Of a stretch of 64,000 nt of DNA, positions 33,647-44,800 are shown one piece after another. This DNA comes from Telopea speciosissima (Eukaryota; Streptophyta; Magnoliopsida; Proteales; Proteaceae): assembly GCF_018873765.1 (NCBI RefSeq), contig NC_057920.1:7887307-7951306 (forward strand). Direction: 5' to 3'. Below the pieces are notes generated by a model that saw only the letters and a list, made by a program, of their open reading frames with translations, did no database searches and was not told where the DNA came from. Each line of letters opens with the position of its first letter. The first letter of the stretch is position 1. Position numbers and translations under genes: made by a program.

Positions 33647-33890
33647 GATTCTGGATTTGGATCCTTTGCGGCCTTCATGCTGCGTTCAATTCACAGGTCG
33701 TCATGTGGATTTTATGCCAACCCTGTTGTTGGTAGATGAACTCAATTTAAAATTCAAAATTACCGCTTAAAATTCATCGTTGTCTACTAACCATTGGATT
33801 GACATAAAATCCATGTGGCGGCCTATGAGTTGAGCATAGCACAATGGCCACTCAACCCTAGGCAGTAGAGGATCCAAATTCGAAGGTTCT
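33647..33890. repeat. Foldback MITE with GGATCC-containing arms
   Basis: Left GGATTTGGATCCTTTGCGGC mirrors right GCAGTAGAGGATCCAAATTC. A second arm pair, GTGGATTTTATGCCAACC and TTGACATAAAATCCATGTGG, lies further in. The end motif is shared with 14683-14852. Boundaries are approximate. Confidence 0.65.
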
Positions 33891-34127
33891 CTGAACAAGG
33901 GTAACTTACACCCCTCACACATAATTTATTAATTCATTTTTTCTCACTTATCAAAAAAATTAATGAAAATACCTTGTGTAGAGGTGTAGGGTACGCCGCT
34001 TGCTGAGAGACTTTTTCCCACGAAAAAATATGCTTAATACATCATGAAAGTATTATTTTATTTCATTTTACTTCATTTGCCAACCTCACAAAAATAACCT
34101 CATAAGGACACAGCGTCTGATCCGAAC

Positions 34128-34544
34128 CAAGGTTCAAAATCCAGGTATCGGACTCGGTATCAGTCATTGCCAAAACCTTTTCTGATCGGGATCGGATCGG
34201 TACAAATCAGTCCGGATTGGTCAAAAAACCCCCCCAAAATCATTTTTTTATGCATCGGGTCATGTATCGACCAAAGTTAGTAGATGTTTTGATCTCGGGA
34301 TCGGATTGGCCAATATTATCCGGATCGGATCGATCAATATCGATTGGTATTGGTCAGTATCGGGCAATATCAATCTAGATAAAAAATAAAAAAAAAAAGT
34401 TAAAAACTTATAAAAAAATAAATAAATATTTAGTCGGATCGACCGATCCAAAGAACGATCCAATCAAACCTTTCTGTATTGGTCAAATCTCGGGATCGAC
34501 CTCAACCAATACCGATCTGATCCGATCTGAGATTACGAACCATG
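34128..34544. mobile_element. hAT MITE (CAWGG family, ATCGGATCGG motif)
   Basis: 417 bp. Left end CAAGGTTCAAAATCC, right end inward CATGGTTCGTAATCTC, perfect 8-bp duplication ATCCGAAC (34120-34127, 34545-34552). The interior is saturated with GATCGGATCGG and CAATATCGG motifs. Confidence 0.88.
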
Positions 34545-34699
34545 ATCCGAACACGCCATATGAGATCTGAGCAGGAAACACCCTAGCTCTTTTAATTAGT
34601 GGCATGAGCATAATAGGGGAAGACAAAAATAAATTTTTAATAAGTGGCATGTATATGTAATTGAATAGTGTTGTTGCAAAATCTTTTTCTTGACTTAAA

Positions 34700-35770
34700 A
34701 ATATTCGGTACCTCTATGTCGTCTCTTCACCAGGGAGGAATTTCATGAGGTAGATAAGGTTTGCCTAGAGATAAGAAGGCAAAATGTCTGGATGACCTTC
34801 GTATTGCTTTTTATCAGAACTACTGAGATATTGTGGTGGGAAGACTTCCAGACCAATAAGTACATGGGGATTAAAAATTCCCCCTTCAATCGCCGGGGAG
34901 GCTATATCTCAATCGGCGAAGCCTGGCTACAAAGCTAGGGAGGGAGACTTCTTCTTCTTTCAAGTCCAGCTTTGAGAAATATCTCGCACTCCCCAATTGT
35001 CGGGTGAAGTTGAAGTAGATACGATCAAGTGAAGTCAACTTCACAAGAGATTCAACATACCATATTGACATAATAAAGAAGAGAGGGGTCTCGCCCGACT
35101 GAAAAACTACTGGGCGTGCTAGCTAAAGCTAGCGGCTCAATTGATAATTTGATAAGTTAATGATTTTTTATTTTTTTTTGTATTTCAAAATACAGTTAAC
35201 CAACATTACTTTGATTTCCGACTTGCCTTCAAGCGTCACGTCTCTACTTGCCCTACAACTAGACCTAACCTGCGTTTCATTTTCTGTAAATGGAGGATCC
35301 AAGTAACATTTTGGCTTCCTATGAGGTAATATACCTATCTTTCACCAGAATTACGAAACTGAACTCAGCGCACAAACTTTGATGCGGAGAAACATGTGAT
35401 TTTCGAACCCATTGAGATGATCCAAGAATTTTGCTTTTCAATTCCCTACCATGACTCGAGGAGTTGGTTCATTTCCCGCTTGGATTGATAGATAGTTATT
35501 GCTAAGCTGGGAATTCTCAGCTAAATTTGAGATAGGGTCATTGTCCACCTTTTCTAAGCTTACGTGCACCATGGTTGGGATTGGAAACTATACCAGTAGT
35601 AGCTCGGCATCGGGAATCAATGAGTTTTTCAACACCTGAAGGTAGCCGCACAAGAAGAGCTTGAGTTGTTGGTTCACATGTGCTTACCTCTCTGGGGAAC
35701 CAATGTTCATGAGAGGCAAGCATTCAGAAGCGATTCAATCAAAAATTAAGGCGTCTAACTAAGGATCAAA
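34700..35770. other. Probable mitochondrial DNA insert (NUMT)
   Basis: Composition changes to that of plant mitochondrial DNA, with phrases such as GGGGTCTCGCCCGACTGAAA and CTAGCTAAAGCTAGCGGCTC. It contains a recognisable mitochondrial rpl2 piece (35538-35680). Edges are estimated from composition only. Confidence 0.5.
35538..35723 (-). pseudogene. rpl2: Mitochondrial rpl2 fragment
   Basis: The minus strand reads VRLPSGVEKLIDSRCRAT followed by GIVSNPNHGARKLRKGGQ. This is the plant mitochondrial ribosomal protein L2 wording, not the chloroplast form. Both ends diverge and a stop follows at once, so only about 45 codons of the internal gene survive. It is a nuclear copy without function. Confidence 0.75.
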
Positions 35771-38566
35771 CAAGAGGCATACTCATGCTTATCCAAGTAT
35801 ATTCACTTTTGCTTCCGCCCCCCCCCCCCCCCCAAAAAAAAAAAAAAAAAAAAGAAAGTATATTCATTTTTGGAGAAAGTTTTCTTGCATGGTGGGTGCA
35901 AGAAAAATGTAGTCATCAACGGCATAAATGTCTGCCCCCCTATTTACGAATAATCGATAATACCTCTACTGTTACATGATACCTTCTCTCACCATCTGAA
36001 CCCCTTGGGCAAGGGATTCTTCCTTGACCACGGATGTGGGAAAAATCAGTCCTTCACTTTTTAAGAGAGAGAGAGAGAGCAACAGAATTAATACCTTGTA
36101 AGTTGTTTCAGAATCTTAAAAAAAAAGGTCCCATAAAGAAAAAGGTTCAATCATGGTTTGAGTAAGAATCCTATCCATCGTGCCTACACTTTTCAGCCAC
36201 GTGGACTGATGACTTGGCAATCTAACTTTTTAATATATTTGGGTCTCCTCAATATGGCATCTCTCAGATTTGGTACCATATATTGGCTATGTACCCTACC
36301 ATTTTATGTTCTTTAATTTTCCCATAATTTTTCATTGGTTCCTATTGAGTTCATGTTGAACTCTCTTCTCAGACTCTCAAATTTTTCAAAACTCTATAAT
36401 GAGTTAAAGAGACATGGTATTCATATTGGACTGATATTTGAATAACATAATTAATAATGATGTGGATAACATGTCCAGCTCAATTAAAATGAAACACTAC
36501 TAATTAAAGGAACGATGGAATGGGTACCCAACTCCCAAGTAGTTTTATTTGACATGAAAACAATGTCCAGAAGTTCAGTCATGAAGCCCATACCAACCAA
36601 AAGAAAAAGGTCATGAAGGCCCAAGCCCATCCTCAGAAAATCAAGACACAAATGAGCCTCGGCTTGATCATACCATGGAAAAAGGTCAAGCTTAAGCCAA
36701 AATCTCAGAAGAGTTGAAGACTCAAATAAAGCCTCAACCTTTATTTCTCACATATCTCTTAATGAGTATCAAAGAATTCTGAAGAGTATGATTAAATCAG
36801 AGGGCTAAAAAGGGATTTGATTGTACTGAAAATCCCTTTAACCTATAACCTTTAAAAGTGGGTCTATAGCTCCAGAACCTATAAATGCATGACACAATAA
36901 GGGACAACATTGATAAAAACAGTCAATAATTAAATGCTGCCAATGTCTCAATTGCTAACCAGTAATCATCAGGAAAGGGATGCCATGATTTATTGGGAGA
37001 GGCTTTTAGATGCCCGAATAAAGGCAAGAAGGTAACATTCAACCACCACCCCAAAGGCATAAGCATAATCTACTCCCACTTGTATTGGGAGCTTATCTTC
37101 TTCTAGTCCTGCAATTAATTGCAAACAAATAAATTTGATAATTTCAAAACTTTTTTTTATCTCATCTCTCATGGAGATAAAAACTGATGGTTTCCCATAG
37201 ACTTCGAGATGGAAAGTAGTCATGGTCTAAGAGGACAAATTGAAATATATGGATTTGACATCAATTCTATGATCAGATAAGTAGAATTTAAGGTTCTTTA
37301 CTCACATGTCAAGTATCAATTCAATCAGAATTATCCAAATGGTAAAATAAAAAATTTAAAAATCCAAGACTATCAATGTGTATGCACATATATAAGAGGA
37401 TAAATGATTATATAACTCGCTATATTGGTAAAGAGGGGGGTGGGGGATCTTTATCCTCTCAAGTGTTATGCACTGCCCGGTGCACCTCACTTGTGCATCC
37501 GACGGTGCACTAGGCCAATGCACCTTTAAAGTTCATCCTCTAAGTCTCATAGCAGTTGAGAGGATAAAAATCCGAGGGTGGATCCAATTTCAGTTCAAAA
37601 CTAGCAAGTTGAACTTGAATTGCCTTGATCTATCATTCTTAGGGCGGGGTGAACGAAGATCGGCAACCAACCAAAACAAATGTCAATGTACCTCTTTCAA
37701 TGACCAATCTAGACATCGATCAACAGATCAATCAAAGAAGGGTGGGTAAGCAGAAATCCGTGAAGATTGAGGGAAAATCGTTTTATCTGTTCAGGGTTTT
37801 GAGAGGGGTTGATAGGCGTGAGCTGTGACTGTACCGCCGATGTTGCAGTTTAAGACCAAAGTTTTCCTTCATCTAGGTGGAAGAAGTATCTCTTCACCTG
37901 ATTTGCTGTTGATGACTCTTTGGGCACTCTTGGGCAGTTTTGAGACTTCGTGCAAGAGGGAGAAGAGAGGTTATAACATTCCATGGACAGTGAGTCTTCA
38001 CTGGTTGAAGAGAAACTTGGTCTGGTAGAGAAACAAGAAATGTGACTCATCGTCCCATATGATCCACATTGTTCCGGCCCATGCACAGAGAGAGAGAGAG
38101 GTGTCTTGGTTGTCAAACGTAAGGTTGGCATTTCACAATAACTTAAGGGTGTGGTGTTACAATCTTTTTCAGATTACTATAAGTGTTCTACACATTTTCA
38201 AAAGCCTGAAAGTGAAAAAAATAGGCTAATAGGACTAAAATTGAACATGAGTGAGAATGCAAAAGACCTTAAAGGCAAACATGATAAAGATACACATCCG
38301 CAGACGCCTTGCCATCCTCCATATGGGTACCTGAAGAGGTCTAAGATTCATATGTGCATACTCAACACACTGTCGGCATTCAAATATTGCATCGCTGCAT
38401 GACTATAAACATTCATGTCATCAAAATCACAACGCCAATCTGAACATAATTTGTTACATTCAACATCTTAACAGAAAAAGCATCCTAATACAGATCAGAG
38501 GTGCAAAAAATTGACTACTGTGTCAAAAACCTGCTATTCACAAAAACACAGCAAGACTGTACATTA
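35771..38566. other. Intergenic upstream of the PUB5 3' end
   Basis: No gene recognised. Holds a C16/A20 homopolymer junction (about 35818-35853), GA runs (36065-36079, 38090-38100) and the MITE at 37445-37582. The minus-strand ORFs at 36990-37223 and 37850-38131 lack known motifs. Confidence 0.45.
37445..37582. repeat. Small MITE with GGAT.TTTATCCTCTCAA ends
   Basis: GGATCTTTATCCTCTCAA at the left is repeated inverted at the right (TTGAGAGGATAAAAATCC), 17 of 18 positions matching. G-rich flanks (GGGGGTGGG / GAGGGTGGA) could be a degraded 9-bp duplication. The interior includes GTGCA-rich pairs. Confidence 0.65.
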
Positions 38567-38822
38567 TTTATTAAGAATCAAGCCAGCAAAACCAGCCAAA
38601 ACAAACATGAATAACAAGACGGACGAAAAATGCATGCTAGAAGTTATTTTTATCAGCCCAAGTTGATCACTAACCCACTGATGTACCTGCTAAAAAGATA
38701 TTCTTCAGCCTCCCCTGGATAAGCAGATAAATTAGTTGAATCCTTTGAATTTTGTACAGGAAATCATTCCCAGAAGTTGCTCGATCTACTCCACAATACA
38801 AAACCATTCAGTCACCTGTGGC
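38567..38822 (-). other. 3' UTR of the PUB5-like gene
   Basis: Runs from the stop codon to an AATAAA poly(A) signal on the minus strand (38572-38567), about 250 bp after the stop, a normal plant spacing. No other element seen. Confidence 0.5.
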
Positions 38823-41800
38823 TCAGAAGAGAGCTAAAGATCTGGGTTTGGACAGTTCTTTCAATTTCCTTCTAAAAAATCCAGGAGCCTTGTAAGATGG
38901 TTTCTTCTCTTTAGAGCTGTTGCTATCCTGTGAAAATTCAAGATAAGCTCCAGGGTGAGGAAGTGAATTTTCTAAAGAATCACCAGATCTGACATCCCTC
39001 AAAAGCCGAAGTAATTCCACTGCACTCTCCTTTCCTCGTGCATTGCCATTGACAGAGATGTTCACTAGAGGTGGGATAACGCCCTCTCTGAGTACCAACA
39101 GACAATATTCAGTACGTTGCAAACATAAAGAAAGGAAAACAGCCACTCCATGTTCTTGTTCTTCATGAGAGCCAGTCTCAAGTAGTTCTGCAATGGAAGC
39201 TATACATCCATTGTTTTCAGTTATGGCAACCCTTCCACCTACAGTGTTGGATAAGTTTCTGATAATTTTTATGGAATACTCTGCAAGTGAGCTATCACCC
39301 AGGAGAGGAACGAGCTTTGTGATGCACCCCAATGATTGAATATCGGAACCAATGTCTCTGTTCAGTGACAAATTATATAGTATTTTAACAGCAAAGACCT
39401 GGGAATCACTGATTTGGGTGTCAAGGATCTTTAGGATGGGGAGAATAGCACCAGATGCCATGATTTTGGATCTATAATCTTGGTGGACCGACAGGACTTC
39501 AATGATGGAAAGAGCTTCTTTAGAAATTTCGGAATCGATAAATGACGCCAACAAATGGAACTCATGTTCACTCAATGATGGTATTTCATTTCTGCAAGAA
39601 ATAAACACATTTATATATCAGTTGACAATCAAATACAGCAAAGTTCCAAAACAGAGATGAAACTGTGAGAAAAATCAGAGCAAAGATAGAAAACCGGTGT
39701 GCATAGATTCAGTCAAGTCATTGCAATCCCAAAGTAGATCTAAAAACAGTGCAGGTTACGTATCTGACTCACATCTTCACCAAATAGCATGGTCTGAGCT
39801 AAGCAAAACCAATCTACAACAACAACAACTCAGCCTTATCCCAACTAAATGGGGTTGGCTACACGGATCCTTACACACACACAGAAAAATAAAAGAAAGG
39901 ATAAATAATAAGAATAAAAGAAGGGGAACACATTAAAAACAACTACAAATCAGTCTAAAGACAACTAACTGGGGTCGTCTACACAGATCCTTGCCCTCCA
40001 AGCAGCTCTATTCGATGCATACTAGAAACAAGACCTAAACTATACATGTCTTTTCTCACCACTTCTCCTAGGGTCATTTTAGGCCTTCCCCTAGCTCTTT
40101 TAGTACCTTCAATCTGAATCAAGTCACTCCTCGATTCAGCAAAACCAACCTACATATATACTAAATGAGTCATAACTTTTTCAGGTTAAAAACATAATGT
40201 TAGAATCTAAACATTCAACACCGCTGTAATAGGAACAATACTGGTTGAGGTTTGAAACTTAAAAGAAAACTTACCTGCACTCACTCAACAAGGCCAAAAG
40301 CACTTGAGCTCCATCTCCCTGTGCTTTTACATCAAACAGACTGCGTGCATCCTCCATAAATCTAATCAATGATTGGACAGAGGAATCGGAAAACAAATAG
40401 AACCATGCCTGATCATCTTCTTTCAAATGGTTTTTAACATCTTCCACGACTTTGCATTGTGATTCCCATGGAAGTTCAGCAAGTTTAGAGAGAGATACTG
40501 AACCAATCCAATTATTGGAGTTCACAGAAGATTGGCATCCATGAAAACCACTATTCATCCGAGGGGGTACCAAACTCGAGGCATCTACAATCTTAACATG
40601 TGATGAATCAGAAGCATAACTAGCATCCAAAGAATCAAGTGAAACACCGCTGACATCAATTGGAAAAGTCACATCATTCAGAGAACTTCCAAAGCTAACA
40701 ATGGAACTGCAAGATGAAGTTTTCCATGAGCTAAGTGACCCAGGAGTTGACTTTGAACATGGGTCAGGAATAGGGATCCCATGCCTCCTAGACCACTTGG
40801 AAATGAGGTCCTTCATGGCAAAGTTTGGAGTCATTGACAAATGGGGCAGCTTTACTTGGGTCTTTGGACATGTATCATGTCCCTCACTGAACCAATTCTC
40901 AATCCACATCCTTTCAAATGTTTGACCGGAAGCAATGATGACAGGATCATGCATAAGTTTCAAAGAAATTGGGCATCTGAACTCCTGAGGAGGAATGGGC
41001 GTCCTACGTGCATCAGTTTGAGCCTCATCAGACCCATATTGAACATGTGGTTCCAGTTCAATAGACTCATCACATACAGCACCATTACATGCAGATTTAG
41101 TGCATGCATCTGAATCCTCATGCTGAACAATAGCTACATCTTTTTGTTCGCTCTGAACTGATTTTCCGTACGTCCTCAAAATATAAAGTAGGTACTTCAG
41201 GATCTTCTCCTTTTTCTTATCAGTATCGGAGACTTCGCCAAGAAGAATTTTAATAGATCTTTTCTCTATCAAGAGAGCCTTTGGGGATGTGAGCTGCAAC
41301 TTCAATGCAGCAATTTGAAATGCCACAAATTCTGAAGTTTCTATGGGATCTGATGCGATTGGGTCCCGCCGAAGCAAAGCTAGCATAACCTTCCCAGCCT
41401 CTTCTTCAGAAGGCTCCATGAGAAATTTAGCATCCCGAAGATCGTCAACAATTCCAGATATCTAGAGATGACAAATCTCACTATCAGACTCTTTTAAAGA
41501 ATAATAGGTCAGAAATCTAAGCAAATTAGTCATCAGAGTATTGCAACAAAATCCAAAAGTTGTTATATACCTCAACCAATAAGCTGGTTCATAGTGAAAG
41601 AAAACAAGATAGCCCCTAGTTAGTGAGGTAATCTAAGATAGCCCTTAGTCATTAAAGATAACTAAACATAGGATAAAAACTGATCATCCAACAACTTTTT
41701 CTGTGAGTTCTCAGCACATATATTTAACTCACTACAATGAAAAGGATATCTCAGACATCTAGACCACCCGTTCAATTTAATTCTGCTGAAGGAATACCCA

Positions 41801-44800
41801 AGGCAGAATTACTCAGTGGCAAGAATCCAATGCACACAAATGTTTGTCACAGTCACACAATGCCATGCTAACCTGTGCTCACAGTGATATTGCTTCCTCT
41901 CTTTTCTTTTTTGGGATAATTATATTGCTTAGAACAATGATAAAAGGTTCGGGTTGCCAGGGCAAATGCCCGGGTTTGAGTCTTAAGGGCGACCACTTTG
42001 CGTTAAAATGCCAAAAGCTATCCAACCCAAAAGCTCAAACTAATGGGTGGAGGAACTCGCAAGTATATGAGGGGACGGAAGGCCTCAGGGGTAACTGATG
42101 TGGGACTATTCTCCCAACACTTCCTCTCACGGGTAGGCAGCCCGGAACTGCGTACATGGGTACGGATGAACAGAGGCAGGTCCGGAGACACCTGCAATAG
42201 GATTGGAGAAAACTGGCTCTAATACCATGTAAATAAAAAAACCCAAAAGCTCGAACTACTTGGAGGGACAGAAGGACTCAAGGGTAACCACTAAGGGTGT
42301 CAATCGGTACGGTTTCGGTTCGGTATCCTTGGTTTGGTTAAAATACAGACAATTCAGTATGGTTCGGTACATACCAAATGGTTTTACTGTACCGAACCGA
42401 AGAAGATGTCTTTTCTGAATACCAAAACCGTACCGATTCTCCTTCAGTTCAATACAGTACAGTTTTAAACGGTCGGTTTTGGTTTCGGTTTTCGGTTCCA
42501 AATTGACATCCTTAGTAACCGGTGTGGGACTATTCTGATATTCTCCCAACAGTTGGGACTGCTCTAAACTCACCCCTCCCAGGATCCCGCACAGGCAGGA
42601 CCAGCACTGGGTAATGGCCTTTTTTTTTACATTGCTTATGGTTGAAGGATTGACATCTGTGCTCATTAAGCATTATCACGAAATGGCTATGGGAATTTAG
42701 CTACGACCAGCTATCCCTTAGCAAGGAGATTGTAGAATTCAATGAGATGGTTTTCAGCAGATGAAATTCCATTAAAATGCAATCCAAGCAAGGATCGAGA
42801 TCTCTGTTTCGGAGCTGGTTTTGGTCAGGCCTGAAACCGAGACGTGCCGGATCTCGTTTCAAGATTCCGACACTAGGTTTCGACCCTGGGCCTCCTTGGT
42901 TTTTGTTTCGGCGAAGCTCGAAACTGAGAAAACTTAGAGATTTCGGTTTCGATCAAAACCTCCAACCATGAATCCAAGCATGGGCTTTGCATGTAAATGG
43001 TTAAACTTGTCCAATCACTAAAATCTGTTCTGTTGTTGGTTCATATCCCATGGACCAGGCATAAGTGACAAGAATTTCCAGAGGTGGAAAGAGCTTATTT
43101 TGGTGCAGGTTGGACAGAGATCATAATGGACGATTAAAAAACCAGATTCTTGTTCTTAAGGGAAAAAAAAAAAAAAAAGAAATGAATCAGATCCTTGTGA
43201 CAAGAATGTCCTTGTGTATGTTTTGTATACATATGAGTGGGTAGATAGAGTTTTTTTTTTTTTTCTTTTTTGTTACAAAATTGTTATACTAATATCTCTT
43301 AATTCACGAATTATTTAATTTTCTACTGTGGAGCAGGGGGAACAGTGTAACTTCCAAATCCAACTAATGAGGAAACAATGCTTAGAAGGATGCAGATGGA
43401 CAGACCTGTCCTGCCAACGCCAGGGAAACCACATTCTGTATTTGAGTTAGACTCAGCTCCAACATCTTACGTACTTTTTCACATCTTGATAATATTGCCT
43501 CTCCTGTGATTGCCTGAGAAGTGGTTAATCAGAAAAACTTTACATCAGTAACTAAAATTAAGAGACCCAAGAAATAAGAAGATTAGAACAACCTACATTA
43601 CATATTACATTTTACCAAACAATTAAGATTTTTATAAATGAACAAGAATCTCTCATATCACCGTCACCATATACGAAAACTTGAAGCCCCCCATCATTTG
43701 ATTGAAAACATCATATCAAGATTCAAATAGAGAAAAAAATAACAAAACAACTTCCAAATCATTCTAAAGCAGTAACTTCCACCTAGGTACAAAGTCAGTT
43801 TTGATTATTAGTATAACCAATTCAAAGAGTAAGAAGGCCAAGCTAAGGTTTATGGAATAATGAAGCCAATATGCTTTTCTCTCATGCCTTTCTTCGTTCA
43901 TGGTTTGATATTCTGGTGTCCTAGGCGTAGAGGAACCAAACCAATCCAACCCGAACTTGGTGGTTAAACTCTACTGTGGTGACGATACTGTAGGGGAGGT
44001 CCTGTGGAAAAATAGCTCAACGCTAGGATGATAAAAAGCTTAACACATCTCATTCTTATTACTTATTCAATAAGTTGGCTAGTTTACCTAGTCTGCTAGT
44101 CATGAACTCAGAAAAATGGGGCAGTTTGACTAAGTTTACTCCAGTAATGGAAGTGTAGAGTAGTCAAATATAGAAGTGATGAAATAACATTCAACTAATC
44201 CAAGCTTTGGGTTTAAAAAACCAATCATATCTTCAATCTCTCTGTAATAATCTTCTTTAATATTTGTCTGCATCTCTACCTGGATCTCAAAATACATCAT
44301 ATCATCAATAGAGACACCTAAATCAATATGCTCTGAGTTGCATTCATGCAACTATAACAACCAACATCCCTAGAATTATCAAAGGTCCGAAACATCTAGA
44401 TTGGTTTAGCTCTTTCAAACATCTTTTCAACATTCTCAAGTAATCTTTGTCTGCATCCAACTTATCTGTTCATTGTGCTGCAGCACTGACCATCTTCTTC
44501 AATCTTTATCTGGATCATACTTACTTTATTCATTGCATGTCACCGTTGAACATGGCTATTTGAAATCACTGACCATGTTGAAATGCCATCCCTTTGATGG
44601 TGCTTCAGACCATTGGCCTACTGCCAGAGGGAGAGAAACAGCTCTAAGAAGCAATGAGTTGGAATTACAAATAAATGAAGAGGACAGCTACATCAAGCAC
44701 AACAACAATGAAAAGATCCTTAAAATAAAAAGAAACTTAAATCCCAAACTTTACCTCCCCATAAAAAAAAAACAAAGAATAAGGATCAGAACAATAGAGA

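Larger units (their letters stand above)
41462..43405 (-). other. Intron 3 of the PUB5-like gene
   Basis: Begins at a GTCTGT donor (after CAGGACAG) and ends at CTCTAG before ATATCTGGAATT, both phase 0. It holds a TRIM element with a nested hAT MITE (42009-42551) and a second hAT MITE (42789-42970). The GTCTGT donor is weaker than the others. Confidence 0.75.

Noticed and set aside
41419..41461. Met at 41419 as the start of the U-box gene
   Set aside because: The frame is open upstream to a CTCTAG acceptor and reads ISGIVDDLRDAKFL, conserved in the family, so this Met is internal.
41940..42000. AGGTTCGGGTTGCCAGGGCAA region as a tRNA gene
   Set aside because: It has a B-box-like word, but I could not build a cloverleaf or an A box at proper spacing.
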